This document shows positions 18,795-27,094 of a stretch of 37,311 bases of DNA, piece by piece. How positions within the stretch are numbered: position 1 is the stretch's first letter; every line of letters begins with the position of its first letter. The notes beneath the pieces were generated by a model that searched no databases, was not told the DNA's origin, and worked only from the letters and a program-made list of their open reading frames with translations. The position numbers were made by a program, and so were the translations under genes. This DNA comes from Streptomyces exfoliatus. Its GTDB lineage: Bacteria > Actinomycetota > Actinomycetes > Streptomycetales > Streptomycetaceae. The stretch is taken from contig NZ_KL647056.1 in assembly GCF_000725545.1 (NCBI RefSeq), positions 304,387-341,697 on the forward strand, written 5' to 3'.

Positions 18795-19958
18795 ATGGTG
18801 CAGATCAAGACCCCCGAGCAGATCGCGAAGATGCGTGAGGCGGGCCTTGTCGTCGCCGCCATTCACGCGGCGACCCGTGAGGCGGCCGTGCCGGGCGCCA
18901 CGACCCGTGACCTCGACGAGGTGGCGCGGAAGGTCATCGCCGACCACGGGGCGAAGTCGAACTTCCTCGGGTACGGCGGTTTCCCCGCGACGATCTGCAC
19001 CTCGGCCAACGAGGTCGTCGTCCACGGCATCCCCGACGACAAGACCGTCCTCAAGGACGGCGACATCATCTCCATCGACGCGGGCGCGATCGTGGACGGC
19101 TGGCACGGTGACGCGGCCTACACGGCCTTCGTGGGCACCGGGCACGCGCCGGAGCTCGTCGAGCTGTCCCGGGTGACCGAGGAGTCGATGTGGGCCGGTA
19201 TCGCGGCCATGAAGGCGGGCAACCGTCTGGTGGACGTCTCCAGGGCGATCGAGACGTACATCAAGCGTCAGCCGCGGCCGGCGGTCGGCGACCACAGCCT
19301 CGGTCGCTACGGGATCATCGAGGACTACGGCGGCCACGGCATCGGCACCGAGATGCACATGGACCCGCACCTGCTGAACTACGTCTCCCGCAAGCGCGGC
19401 AAGGGCCCGAAGCTCGTCCCCGGCTTCTGCCTCGCGATCGAGCCGATGGTCTCGCTCGGCACGCGGGTGTGGTGGCTGCGCCGGATCCGCTGGCGTAGTG
19501 CCGGGGCCCTCGGCGTCGCCGGGTTCGTGGGCGTGGGGCCGGTGGACGGAGTCCGCCGCAGCGGGCCGAAGCTTGTGAGGCGCCCTGGCGCCGAGCCCGC
19601 GAGGGCTGCGTCGGGGAGTGGTTCGGTGGCAAGGCGAAGCTGGCGGAGCTGGGTGTGGTGGCTGCGCCGGATCCGCTGGCGTAGTGCCGGGGCCCTCGGC
19701 GTCGCCGGGTTCGTGGGCGTGGGGCCGGTGGACGGAGTCCGCCGCGGCGGGCCGAAGCTTGTGAGGCGCCCTGGCGCCGAGCCCGCGAGGGCTGCGTCGG
19801 GGAGTGGTTCGGTGGCAAGGCGAAGCCGGCGGAGCTGGGTGTGGTGGCTGCGCCGGATCCGCCGGCGTAGGCCCCCGATTCCGCGGCGTGGCCCTTGCGT
19901 AAGGATCAGTTCGGGTGGGCAGACTTCCCGATTCGTCTTTTCCTGGGGCCTGACGTAG
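18795..19958 (+). pseudogene. map: Methionine aminopeptidase, disrupted 3' end
   Basis: Removes the N-terminal Met from new proteins. Residues 1-223 are a normal type I enzyme: metal ligands D95 (ISIDAG), D106 (WHGD), H181 (GGHGIG) and E216 (AIEPM) are present. After SLGT (T223) the frame enters a 186-bp tandem repeat and continues as unrelated Trp/Arg-rich sequence to TAG 19956-19958 (387 codons). The final ligand, the Glu in the usual HWEHS motif, and its surroundings are missing. The likely native tail (GGKAKLAELGVVAAPDPLA then stop) is present inside the repeat in another frame. So roughly 40-55 codons are gone and the frame is shifted. Start ATG 18795 with GGAAAGG upstream. The product is probably inactive unless this is an assembly error. 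Streptomyces usually carry another map gene. Confidence 0.85.
19467..19870 (+). repeat. 186-bp tandem repeat, two full copies and a 32-bp third
   Basis: The copies are 19467-19652, 19653-19838 and 19839-19870. Copies 1 and 2 differ at only two positions. The period is a multiple of three, so the map frame reads through as a 62-residue repeat. Each unit starts with the last codons of map (VVAAPDPLA and stop in the native frame). About 130 bp of GC-rich sequence with small palindromes follows, such as GGCGCC-CT-GGCGCC. The unit then ends with GGKAKLAEL codons. Parts resemble repeats I recall in Streptomyces genomes, but I cannot confirm that here. Confidence 0.95.
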
Positions 19959-19961
19959 ACT
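19932..19961 (+). promoter_or_regulatory. Candidate infA promoter
   Basis: TTCGTC (19932-19937), an 18-bp spacer and TAGACT (19956-19961). The -10 is strong and the -35 partial. It lies 80 bp before the infA GTG and after the repeat region, so infA should be expressed even if map is broken. Confidence 0.6.
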
Positions 19962-20041
19962 GATGCGTCGGCTCTCGTGTACCCGTGTGTCCTCATACGG
20001 CGGCGAGAGTCGATCAAGGTAGCCGATTCGAAAGGCGAAGC

Positions 20042-20263
20042 GTGGCCAAGAAGCAAGGTGCCATCGAAATCGAGGGCACCGTGATCGAGTCCCTCCCGAA
20101 CGCCATGTTCAAGGTGGAGCTCCAGAACGGTCACAAGGTCCTCGCGCACATCTCCGGCAAGATGCGGATGCACTACATCCGTATCCTCCCGGACGACCGG
20201 GTCGTCGTGGAGCTCTCTCCGTACGACCTGACGCGTGGCCGGATCGTCTACCGCTACAAGTAG
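20042..20263 (+). CDS. infA: Translation initiation factor IF-1
   Basis: A 73-residue OB-fold factor that blocks the ribosomal A site during initiation. It starts [20 protein letters not shown] and ends [15 protein letters not shown] chose GTG 20042, with AAAGG about nine bases upstream; the longer in-frame extension is leader. infA-rpmJ-rpsM-rpsK-rpoA-rplQ is the usual alpha-operon order. Confidence 0.98.
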   Translation: MAKKQGAIEIEGTVIESLPNAMFKVELQNGHKVLAHISGKMRMHYIRILPDDRVVVELSPYDLTRGRIVYRYK

Positions 20264-20325
20264 ATCTTGCCCGCACCCCGCGTTCTCGCGCGGGTGGTGG
20301 CACTGACCCGGAGAACCTCACACCC

Positions 20326-20439
20326 ATGAAGGTCAAGCCGAGCGTCAAGAAGATCTGCGACAAGTGCAAGGTGATCCGCCGTCACGGCCGGGTCATGGTC
20401 ATCTGCGACAACCTGCGCCACAAGCAGCGCCAGGGCTGA
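20326..20439 (+). CDS. rpmJ: 50S ribosomal protein L36, zinc type
   Basis: A 37-residue L36: [20 protein letters not shown] up to NLRHKQRQG. Zinc ligands are CDKC, a further Cys (VMVIC) and a His (LRH). ATG 20326 has CCGGAG about ten bases upstream and lies 62 bp after infA. It is the zinc-binding form. Confidence 0.97.
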   Translation: MKVKPSVKKICDKCKVIRRHGRVMVICDNLRHKQRQG

Positions 20440-20644
20440 CGCACGCCGACCGACCTGCAACTTCGCAGTTCTTCGCGCGACGCATAGCAATACGTACATA
20501 CGCAGAGCCCGTCGGGCCGTTCTACAACGGTTGACGGCACCTCCGGCGGGGGCCGGGGACCCGGACGTACCACTCTTCGCATTCGAAGGGTCGGCGGTCG
20601 GGAGCGGTTCTGCAGCAGACCCCCGAGAACACAGGAGCCATTGA
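20440..20644 (+). promoter_or_regulatory. rpmJ-rpsM gap with a two-part hairpin
   Basis: This 205-bp stretch holds no gene. A hairpin at 20509-20537 has inner arms CCGTT/AACGG and outer arms CCGTC/GACGG. An AT-richer patch lies around 20480-20502. No clear promoter is seen. It is a possible leader of the S13-S11-alpha part of the operon. Confidence 0.35.
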
Positions 20645-21025
20645 ATGGCACGCGTTTCCGGTGTTGACATCCCGCGCGAAAAGCGTGTGGTGGTCGCACT
20701 CACCTACGTCTTCGGTATCGGGCGCACCCGGTCCGAGGAGATTCTCGCCGCGACCGGCGTGAACCCGTCCACCCGTGTCCGCGAGCTTGCCGAGGAAGAC
20801 CTCGTCAAGATCCGCGAGTACGTGGACGCCAACCTCCAGACCGAGGGTGACCTCCGTCGCGAGATCGCCGCCGACATCCGCCGCAAGGTCGAGATCGGCT
20901 GCTACCAGGGCCTCCGCCACCGTCGTGGCCTGCCCGTCCGCGGCCAGCGCACCAGCACGAACGCTCGTACCCGCAAGGGCCCGCGTCGCGCCATCGCCGG
21001 CAAGAAGAAGCCGGGCAAGAAGTAG
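20645..21025 (+). CDS. rpsM: 30S ribosomal protein S13
   Basis: A 126-residue S13 that contacts the P-site tRNA and the B1 bridges. It starts [20 protein letters not shown] and contains [20 protein letters not shown]; the tail is lysine-rich. ATG 20645 has AGGAG upstream. Confidence 0.98.
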   Translation: MARVSGVDIPREKRVVVALTYVFGIGRTRSEEILAATGVNPSTRVRELAEEDLVKIREYVDANLQTEGDLRREIAADIRRKVEIGCYQGLRHRRGLPVRGQRTSTNARTRKGPRRAIAGKKKPGKK

Positions 21026-21091
21026 TCCTCAGCGGACGCTTGACCAAGCGGTCTTCGCTGTAGGACCGACCACCTCCCGTAGGAGATATAG

Positions 21092-21496
21092 ATGCCCCCC
21101 AAGGGTCGTCAGGGCGCTGCCAAGAAGGTGCGCCGCAAGGAAAAGAAGAACGTCGCTCACGGGCACGCCCACATCAAGAGCACGTTCAACAACACGATCG
21201 TCTCGATCACGGACCCCTCGGGCAACGTGATCTCCTGGGCCTCCGCCGGCCACGTCGGCTTCAAGGGCTCGCGCAAGTCCACCCCGTTCGCCGCGCAGAT
21301 GGCCGCTGAGTCGGCCGCTCGCCGCGCGCAGGAGCACGGCATGCGCAAGGTCGACGTCTTCGTCAAGGGTCCGGGCTCCGGCCGCGAGACCGCGATCCGC
21401 TCCCTCCAGGCCACGGGCCTCGAGGTCGGTTCGATCCAGGACGTCACCCCCACGCCGCACAACGGCTGCCGTCCCCCCAAGCGCCGCCGCGTCTGA
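21092..21496 (+). CDS. rpsK: 30S ribosomal protein S11
   Basis: A 134-residue S11 of the 30S platform. It contains [20 protein letters not shown] and ends [18 protein letters not shown] 21092 has AGGAGATA upstream. A hairpin at 21522-21552 follows before rpoA. Confidence 0.98.
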   Translation: MPPKGRQGAAKKVRRKEKKNVAHGHAHIKSTFNNTIVSITDPSGNVISWASAGHVGFKGSRKSTPFAAQMAAESAARRAQEHGMRKVDVFVKGPGSGRETAIRSLQATGLEVGSIQDVTPTPHNGCRPPKRRRV

Positions 21497-21521
21497 CGCA
21501 CGGCTGCTTGATCAGGACTTC

Positions 21522-21552
21522 GGGCGGTACGGCTCTTCGGACCGTGCCGCCC
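21522..21552 (+). promoter_or_regulatory. Hairpin in the rpsK-rpoA gap
   Basis: An 11-bp stem with one G-U pair (21522-21532 with 21542-21552) and a 9-base loop lies 26 bp after rpsK and 77 bp before rpoA. There is no T run. It could be a partial terminator or processing site that sets the rpoA level. Confidence 0.55.
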
Positions 21553-21629
21553 GTACCCTTGCAGTACGTAGTTCGCAGCACTCCGTCGGGCGTCAAATAG
21601 TGGGCGTCCACGACTGAAGGAAAAAAGAC

Positions 21630-22652
21630 ATGCTGATCGCTCAGCGTCCTTCGCTGACCGAAGAGGTCGTCGACGAGTTCCGCTCGCGGTTCGTCATCGA
21701 GCCCCTCGAGCCGGGATTCGGTTACACCCTCGGCAACTCCCTCCGCCGTACCCTCCTCTCCTCGATCCCGGGTGCCGCTGTCACCAGCATCCGCATCGAC
21801 GGTGTCCTGCACGAGTTCACCACCGTGCCGGGCGTCAAGGAGGACGTCACCGACCTCATCCTCAACATCAAGCAGCTGGTCGTCTCCTCGGAGCACGACG
21901 AGCCGGTCGTGATGTACCTGCGCAAGCAGGGCCCGGGTCTGGTCACCGCCGCCGACATCGCGCCCCCGGCCGGTGTCGAGGTGCACAACCCCGACCTCGT
22001 CCTCGCCACGCTCAACGGCAAGGGCAAGCTGGAGATGGAGCTGACCGTCGAGCGCGGTCGCGGCTACGTCTCCGCCGTGCAGAACAAGCAGGCGGGCCAG
22101 GAGATCGGCCGTATCCCGGTCGACTCCATCTACTCGCCGGTGCTCAAGGTCACGTACAAGGTCGAGGCGACCCGTGTCGAGCAGCGCACCGACTTCGACA
22201 AGCTGATCGTCGACGTCGAGACCAAGCAGGCCATGCGCCCGCGTGACGCCATGGCGTCCGCCGGCAAGACCCTGGTCGAGCTGTTCGGTCTGGCGCGTGA
22301 GCTCAACATCGACGCCGAGGGCATCGACATGGGCCCGTCCCCCACGGACGCCGCCCTTGCCGCCGATCTCGCGCTGCCGATCGAGGAGCTCGAGCTCACC
22401 GTTCGTTCGTACAACTGCCTCAAGCGCGAGGGCATCCACTCCGTGGGTGAGCTCGTGGCGCGTTCCGAGGCGGACCTGCTCGACATCCGCAACTTCGGTG
22501 CGAAGTCGATCGACGAGGTCAAGGCGAAGCTGGCCGGTATGGGCCTCGCGCTGAAGGACTCGCCGCCCGGATTCGACCCGACCGCCGCCGCGGACGCCTT
22601 TGGCGCCGATGACGACGCGGATGCCGGTTTCGTCGAGACCGAGCAGTACTAG
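21630..22652 (+). CDS. rpoA: RNA polymerase alpha subunit
   Basis: A 340-residue alpha subunit. The N-terminal assembly domain has [20 protein letters not shown]. The C-terminal domain has [20 protein letters not shown] and [15 protein letters not shown], which bind UP elements and activators. An acidic tail ([19 protein letters not shown]) ends it. ATG 21630 has GAAGGA upstream. Confidence 0.99.
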   Translation: MLIAQRPSLTEEVVDEFRSRFVIEPLEPGFGYTLGNSLRRTLLSSIPGAAVTSIRIDGVLHEFTTVPGVKEDVTDLILNIKQLVVSSEHDEPVVMYLRKQGPGLVTAADIAPPAGVEVHNPDLVLATLNGKGKLEMELTVERGRGYVSAVQNKQAGQEIGRIPVDSIYSPVLKVTYKVEATRVEQRTDFDKLIVDVETKQAMRPRDAMASAGKTLVELFGLARELNIDAEGIDMGPSPTDAALAADLALPIEELELTVRSYNCLKREGIHSVGELVARSEADLLDIRNFGAKSIDEVKAKLAGMGLALKDSPPGFDPTAAADAFGADDDADAGFVETEQY

Positions 22653-22670
22653 TAGATCGTCTGCGGGCCG

Positions 22671-22718
22671 GTTTCGGCTGGTCGCGCAGTTCCCCGCGCC
22701 CCTTAACAGGGGCGCGGG
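22671..22718 (+). repeat. Dispersed-type hairpin repeat between rpoA and rplQ
   Basis: GGTCGCGCAGTTCCCCGCGC leads into a perfect 10-bp stem (22693-22702 with 22709-22718, loop TTAACA). I recall this sequence as a very common intergenic repeat in Streptomyces; only one copy is in this window. It may also act as a partial terminator. Confidence 0.7.
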
Positions 22719-22796
22719 TCTCCGACGGGTGACCGCCCGCTCGGACACTGACATCGGTACCTCATACGGCCGGTGCAGATCACAAGGAGAAACACC

Positions 22797-23261
22797 ATGC
22801 CGCGTCCCGCGAAGGGTGCCCGCCTCGGCGGTTCCGCCGCGCACGAGAAGCTGCTCCTCGCCAACCTGGCGAAGTCGCTCTTCGAGCACGGCCGCATCAC
22901 CACGACCGAGGCCAAGGCCCGTCGCCTGCGTCCGGTCGCCGAGCGCCTGATCACCAAGGCGAAGAAGGGCGACATCCACAACCGTCGCCTGGTGCTGCAG
23001 ACGATCACCGACAAGGGCATCGTCCACACCCTCTTCACCGAGATCGCGCCGCGCTACTCCGAGCGCCCCGGTGGCTACACCCGGATCACCAAGATCGGCA
23101 ACCGTCGTGGCGACAACGCCCCGATGGCCGTGATCGAGCTGGTCGAGGGCGAGATCGCCAAGAAGGCGACCGTCGCCGAGGCCGAGGCCGCCACCGTGCG
23201 CGCCGTCAAGGAGGCCGACGCGGCCGCCGAGGCTCCGGCCGAGGAGTCGAAGGACGCGTAA
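22797..23261 (+). CDS. rplQ: 50S ribosomal protein L17
   Basis: A 154-residue L17. It starts [20 protein letters not shown] and contains [20 protein letters not shown]; the Ala/Glu-rich tail of about 35 residues is typical of actinobacteria. I chose ATG 22797, with AAGGAG eight bases upstream. It is the last gene of the alpha operon, before a terminator. Confidence 0.98.
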   Translation: MPRPAKGARLGGSAAHEKLLLANLAKSLFEHGRITTTEAKARRLRPVAERLITKAKKGDIHNRRLVLQTITDKGIVHTLFTEIAPRYSERPGGYTRITKIGNRRGDNAPMAVIELVEGEIAKKATVAEAEAATVRAVKEADAAAEAPAEESKDA

Positions 23262-23286
23262 GCGTCTCTCGTCGACTTTCCGTGTG

Positions 23287-23316
23287 CGGGCCCGTACCCC
23301 CTGGGGTGCGGGCCCG
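23287..23316 (+). terminator. Terminator after rplQ
   Basis: A 14-bp stem with one G-U pair (23287-23300 with 23303-23316) and a 2-base loop, followed by TTCC. It lies 25 bp after rplQ and 28 bp before truA. Confidence 0.8.
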
Positions 23317-23344
23317 TTCCCGTGTGTTTGAGAGGATTCACCAC

Positions 23345-24202
23345 GTGAGCGATGACGTGCAGGACGGGTTCGTACGCGTACGCCTCGACCTTTCGTACGA
23401 CGGCAGGGACTTCTCCGGCTGGGCCAAGCAGAAGCAGGGGCAGCGGACCGTGCAGGGGGACATCGAGGCCGCCCTGCGGACCGTGACCCGGTCCCAGGAG
23501 ACGTACGAGCTGACCGTGGCCGGCCGGACCGACGCCGGGGTCCACGCGCGCGGCCAGGTCGCCCATGTCGACCTGCCCGTCGAGCTGTGGGCCGAGCACC
23601 GCGACAAGCTGCTCCGGCGGCTCGCCGGGCGCCTCTCCCACGACGTACGGGTGTGGAGGGTGGAGGAGGCCCCCGCGGGCTTCAACGCCCGCTTCTCGGC
23701 GATCTGGCGCCGGTACGCCTACCGCGTCACCGACCACCCCGGCGGTGTCGACCCGCTGCTGCGCGGGCACGTCCTGTGGCACGACTGGGCCCTCGACATG
23801 GACGCCATGAACGAGGCCGCCGCCGCGCTCGTCGGCGAGCACGACTTCGCCGCCTACTGCAAGCGGCGGGAGGGTGCCACGACCATCCGCACGCTCCAGG
23901 AGCTGCGCTGGGAGCGGCGCCCGGACGGGGTGATGGAAGCCACCGTCAAGGCCGACGCCTTCTGCCACAACATGGTCCGCTCGCTGGTCGGCGCCCTGCT
24001 CTTCGTCGGCGACGGGCACCGGCCGGTCGACTGGCCCGGGAAGGTGCTCGCGGCCGGCGTCCGGGACTCGGCCGTGCACGTCGTGCGGCCGCACGGCCTC
24101 ACCCTCGAAGAGGTCGGCTACCCGGCCGACGAGCTCCTGGCCGCCCGCAATCTGGAGGCCAGGAACAAGCGGTCACTCCCCGGGAGCGTTGGCTGCTGCT
24201 GA
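23345..24202 (+). CDS. truA: tRNA pseudouridine synthase A
   Basis: A 285-residue enzyme that makes pseudouridine 38-40 in tRNA anticodon arms. The catalytic Asp is in [30 protein letters not shown] is at the start and [19 protein letters not shown] near the end. I chose GTG 23345, with AGAGGA about ten bases upstream. It lies just after the rplQ terminator, as in many actinobacteria. Its 3' end overlaps the convergent reverse gene by 30 bp. Confidence 0.95.
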   Translation: MSDDVQDGFVRVRLDLSYDGRDFSGWAKQKQGQRTVQGDIEAALRTVTRSQETYELTVAGRTDAGVHARGQVAHVDLPVELWAEHRDKLLRRLAGRLSHDVRVWRVEEAPAGFNARFSAIWRRYAYRVTDHPGGVDPLLRGHVLWHDWALDMDAMNEAAAALVGEHDFAAYCKRREGATTIRTLQELRWERRPDGVMEATVKADAFCHNMVRSLVGALLFVGDGHRPVDWPGKVLAAGVRDSAVHVVRPHGLTLEEVGYPADELLAARNLEARNKRSLPGSVGCC

Positions 24203-25162
24203 GGCCTGGGCCTTGCCGCGGGCGTAGATCTGGTTGAACGTGAAGGTGCCGAGGTCGTCGCTGGCCTGGAAGACCGGTTTGTCGGCCTTGGTGACCTTCT
24301 TGCCGCTGGTGAAGCCGGCCTGGGTGAAGTACGCGTACCGGCCGACCGCGTTCGAGCGGCGCAGGCAGACCGTGGCGCGGCAGAACTCCTTCACGCCCGC
24401 GCCGGCCAGCGGGGCGATGCCGCCGGTGGCCTGGTTCTTCGCCGTGAGGGCCGCCGCCTCCGAGGGGAAGACGGCGACGCCGACGGTGATCGCCACGCCG
24501 TCCTTCACGTAGGTGGCGCGAATCACCCGCTGGCAGCCGTTCCTCTTCAGGACGGTGCCGAGGCCGCCCTGGGTCACGGCCGCGCAGTTCGTGGTCGACG
24601 AGGTCGCGCCCTTCGCGTAGGGGCGCTTGTACATCGTGAGCTTCTTGCCCGGGTAGAGGCCCTCGGCGGTGAGCGGAGCCTTGTCCTTCTTCGGGTCCGA
24701 GATGTAGTCCTTCGGGTTCGGCGGGGGCGGTGGCGCCACCGAGGAGAAGGTCGGCTCGGGCGTGGGGGAGAGGGTGGGGGAGACCGTGCCGGTGGGGACC
24801 CCGCCGTTCTTGGCCTCGTCGTTCTTCTTGCCGGTGGCCACCACGGCGGTCGCCACGACCGCGCCCACGGCGAGGGCGGCCACGACCCCGCCGCCGATCA
24901 TCAGCCAGCGCTTGCGCCGGCTGCGGGAGGCCGAGGCGTCGGCCAGCGCGCCCCAGTCAGGGGTCGGCCCTCCTCCCTGGGCGCCCGGGAAGGGGTCGGA
25001 CTGCTGCGGCCCGCCGTACCCGGGCTGTCCGGCGCCGTAGCCCGGCTGCCCGCCGTAGCCCTGCTGCTGCCCGTATCCCGGCTGCCCCTGGGGCTGCTGT
25101 CCGTACCCCTGTTGCCCCTGCTGCTGCGGCTCTTGCGGCCACTGCGGTCCCCCAAAGCTCAT
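24173..25162 (-). CDS. Gln/Gly/Tyr-rich single-pass membrane protein, unknown function
   Basis: A 329-residue protein. Residues 1-70 are low complexity, with repeated Gly-Tyr-Gly-Gln blocks (for example [15 protein letters not shown]). One membrane segment lies at about 86-108 ([20 protein letters not shown]), followed by a Thr/Pro/Ser-rich linker and an extracytoplasmic domain of about 170 residues with four Cys ([20 protein letters not shown]), possibly two disulphides. I chose ATG 25162, which lies seven bases after TAGGAT, so the mRNA may be leaderless; an ATG 9 bp upstream is less likely. I do not recognise the domain. It is divergent from the ABC-F gene, and its stop lies inside truA. 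Confidence 0.85.
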   Translation of the reverse strand: MSFGGPQWPQEPQQQGQQGYGQQPQGQPGYGQQQGYGGQPGYGAGQPGYGGPQQSDPFPGAQGGGPTPDWGALADASASRSRRKRWLMIGGGVVAALAVGAVVATAVVATGKKNDEAKNGGVPTGTVSPTLSPTPEPTFSSVAPPPPPNPKDYISDPKKDKAPLTAEGLYPGKKLTMYKRPYAKGATSSTTNCAAVTQGGLGTVLKRNGCQRVIRATYVKDGVAITVGVAVFPSEAAALTAKNQATGGIAPLAGAGVKEFCRATVCLRRSNAVGRYAYFTQAGFTSGKKVTKADKPVFQASDDLGTFTFNQIYARGKAQASAAANAPGE

Positions 25163-25169
25163 GCCGCGC

Positions 25170-25175
25170 ATCCTA
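25170..25175 (-). promoter_or_regulatory. -10 element of the reverse membrane-protein gene
   Basis: TAGGAT on the reverse strand lies seven bases before the ATG at 25162, which fits a leaderless transcript. No good -35 is seen. It overlaps the promoter of the divergent ABC-F gene. Confidence 0.45.
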
Positions 25176-25181
25176 AACCGG

Positions 25182-25211
25182 TTGGGCGGAGCCGACGCGG
25201 GCGGTGACAAT
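25182..25211 (+). promoter_or_regulatory. Promoter of the ABC-F gene
   Basis: TTGGGC (25182-25187), an 18-bp spacer and GACAAT (25206-25211). Transcription would start at or next to ATG 25219, giving a leaderless mRNA and deciding the start codon. Confidence 0.65.
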
Positions 25212-25218
25212 GCACCTC

Positions 25219-26841
25219 ATGGGACATGTCGAGGCCGCGCATCTTGAGTACTACCTTCCCGACGGGAGGGTCCTGCTCGGGGACGCCTCCTTCCGGGTCG
25301 GGGAGGGGGCCGTCGTCGCCCTCGTCGGGGCCAACGGCGCCGGGAAGACCACACTGCTCCGGCTGATCTCCGGAGAGCTCCAGCCGCACGGCGGCAGCGT
25401 CACCGTCAGCGGCGGACTCGGTGTGATGCCGCAGTTCGTGGGCTCCGTACGGGACGAGTCCACCGTCCGTGACCTGCTGGTGTCGGTGGCCCAGCCGCGG
25501 ATCCGGGAGGCGGCGAAGGCCGTCGACGAGGCCGAGCACCTGATCATGACCGTCGACGACGAGGCCGCGCAGATGAAGTACGCGCAGGCCCTGAGCGACT
25601 GGGCCGAGGTGCAGGGGTACGAGGCCGAGACCGTCTGGGACATGTGCACCATGGCCGCGCTCGGCATGCCGTACGAGAAGGCGCAGTTCCGTGAGGTCCG
25701 GACGCTCTCCGGCGGTGAGCAGAAGCGGCTGGTCCTGGAGTCGCTGCTGCGCGGCTCCGACGAGGTGCTGCTGCTCGACGAGCCGGACAACTACCTCGAC
25801 GTCCCCGGGAAGCGGTGGCTGGAGGAGCGGCTGCGGGAGACCCGTAAGACCGTGTTGTTCATCTCCCACGACCGGGAGCTGCTGTCCCGGGGCGCGCAGA
25901 AGATCGTCGCCGTCGAGCCCGGTCCCGCCGGTTCGGACGTGTGGGTGCACGGTGGCGGCTTCGACACCTTCCACGAGGCGCGGCGCGAGCGGTTCGCGCG
26001 CTTCGAGGAGCTGAAGCGGCGCTGGGAGGAGAAGCACGCCCAGCTGAAGAAGCTCGTCGTCAACCTGCGGCAGGCGGCGTCGGTCAGCCACGACATGGCC
26101 TCGCGGTACGCGGCGGCGCAGACCCGGCTGCGGAAGTTCGAGGAGGCGGGGCCGCCGCCGGAGCCGCCGCGCGAGCAGGACATCCGGATGCGGCTGCGGG
26201 GCGGTCGGACCGGTGTACGTGCCGTGACCTGCGAGAACCTTGAGCTGACCGGGCTCATGAAGCCGTTCTCCCTGGAGATCTTCTACGGGGAGCGGGTCGC
26301 CGTCCTCGGCTCCAACGGGTCGGGCAAGTCGCACTTCCTGCGACTTCTCGCCGGTGACCCGTCGGTCGCCCACACCGGTGACTGGAAGCTCGGCGCGCGT
26401 GTGGTGCCCGGGCACTTCGCGCAGACCCACGCCCACCCGGAGCTGACCGGGCGGCCGCTCGTCGACATCCTGTGGTCGGAGCACGCCAAGGACCGGGGCG
26501 CGGCGATGTCGATGCTGCGCCGCTACGAGCTGGAGCGGCAGGGCGACCAGCCCTTCGACAAGCTCTCCGGCGGGCAGCAGGCCCGCTTCCAGATCCTGCT
26601 CCTGGAGCTGGCCGGCACGACGGCGCTGCTGCTCGACGAGCCCACGGACAACCTGGACCTGGAGTCGGCGGAGGCCCTTCAGGACGGTCTCGAGTCGTAT
26701 GACGGGACCGTCATGGCGGTGACCCACGACCGGTGGTTCGCGAAGTCGTTCGACCGGTACCTGGTCTTCGGGTCGGACGGGGTCGTGAGAGAGACCTCGG
26801 AGCCGGTCTGGGACGAGCGTCGCGTCGAGCGGGCACGGTGA
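25219..26841 (+). CDS. ABC-F family ATPase
   Basis: A 540-residue soluble protein with two ABC domains and no membrane segment. The first has Walker A GANGAGKTT (37-45), signature LSGGEQKRL and Walker B LLLDEPDNYLD. The linker is charged (RFEELKRRWEEKHAQLKKL). The second has GSNGSGKS, LSGGQQARF and LLLDEPTDNLD. ABC-F proteins act on the ribosome, relieving stalling or antibiotic inhibition. Its place among ribosomal genes suits a housekeeping translation role, but resistance cannot be excluded. I chose ATG 25219 from promoter spacing; GTG 25204 and ATG 25210 are alternatives. Confidence 0.93.
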   Translation: MGHVEAAHLEYYLPDGRVLLGDASFRVGEGAVVALVGANGAGKTTLLRLISGELQPHGGSVTVSGGLGVMPQFVGSVRDESTVRDLLVSVAQPRIREAAKAVDEAEHLIMTVDDEAAQMKYAQALSDWAEVQGYEAETVWDMCTMAALGMPYEKAQFREVRTLSGGEQKRLVLESLLRGSDEVLLLDEPDNYLDVPGKRWLEERLRETRKTVLFISHDRELLSRGAQKIVAVEPGPAGSDVWVHGGGFDTFHEARRERFARFEELKRRWEEKHAQLKKLVVNLRQAASVSHDMASRYAAAQTRLRKFEEAGPPPEPPREQDIRMRLRGGRTGVRAVTCENLELTGLMKPFSLEIFYGERVAVLGSNGSGKSHFLRLLAGDPSVAHTGDWKLGARVVPGHFAQTHAHPELTGRPLVDILWSEHAKDRGAAMSMLRRYELERQGDQPFDKLSGGQQARFQILLLELAGTTALLLDEPTDNLDLESAEALQDGLESYDGTVMAVTHDRWFAKSFDRYLVFGSDGVVRETSEPVWDERRVERAR

Positions 26842-26847
26842 CCTTGA

Positions 26848-26869
26848 GCGGTCGGGGGAACCCGACCGC
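26848..26869 (+). terminator. Terminator after the ABC-F gene
   Basis: A perfect 9-bp stem (26848-26856 with 26861-26869) with a GGAA loop lies six bases after the stop codon. There is no T run. Confidence 0.75.
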
Positions 26870-26887
26870 GGCCACGGTCGGCGCGTT

Positions 26888-26917
26888 TTGACCCGTCCGG
26901 GGTGGCGCGGGTACTGT
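26888..26917 (+). promoter_or_regulatory. rplM-rpsI promoter
   Basis: TTGACC (26888-26893), an 18-bp spacer and TACTGT (26912-26917) make a strong housekeeping promoter. It gives a leader of about 170 nt before rplM. Confidence 0.85.
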
Positions 26918-26924
26918 TGCGGTT

Positions 26925-27094
26925 TGTTATGCGTATTGGCTTCGTCGTTTTCACACGAAGGGCCTTTGCGCAGGTTCCCTGGAGCAGTTACCAGTGGCTC
27001 GCATACGGGCGGTGTCCCGGCAGTGCAGGCCCCAGCTGCATGATCGCTTCAGGTGTGTCTGGACTCCATCCACTGAAGAAGCGAAGGCTACGAA
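26925..27094 (+). promoter_or_regulatory. Structured leader of rplM
   Basis: This leader of about 170 nt holds CTTCGT/ACGAAG and, near the ribosome-binding site, CTTCAG/CTGAAG hairpins. L13 leaders are regulatory in other bacteria; this one is a candidate, and I do not recognise a known family by eye. Confidence 0.35.

Noticed and set aside
19467..19870. CRISPR-like array
   Set aside because: The units are 186 bp tandem copies without unique spacers and no cas gene is present.
19315..20173. Reverse frames through the map repeat
   Set aside because: They are repeat-derived, Pro/Arg-rich and lack start signals or known domains.
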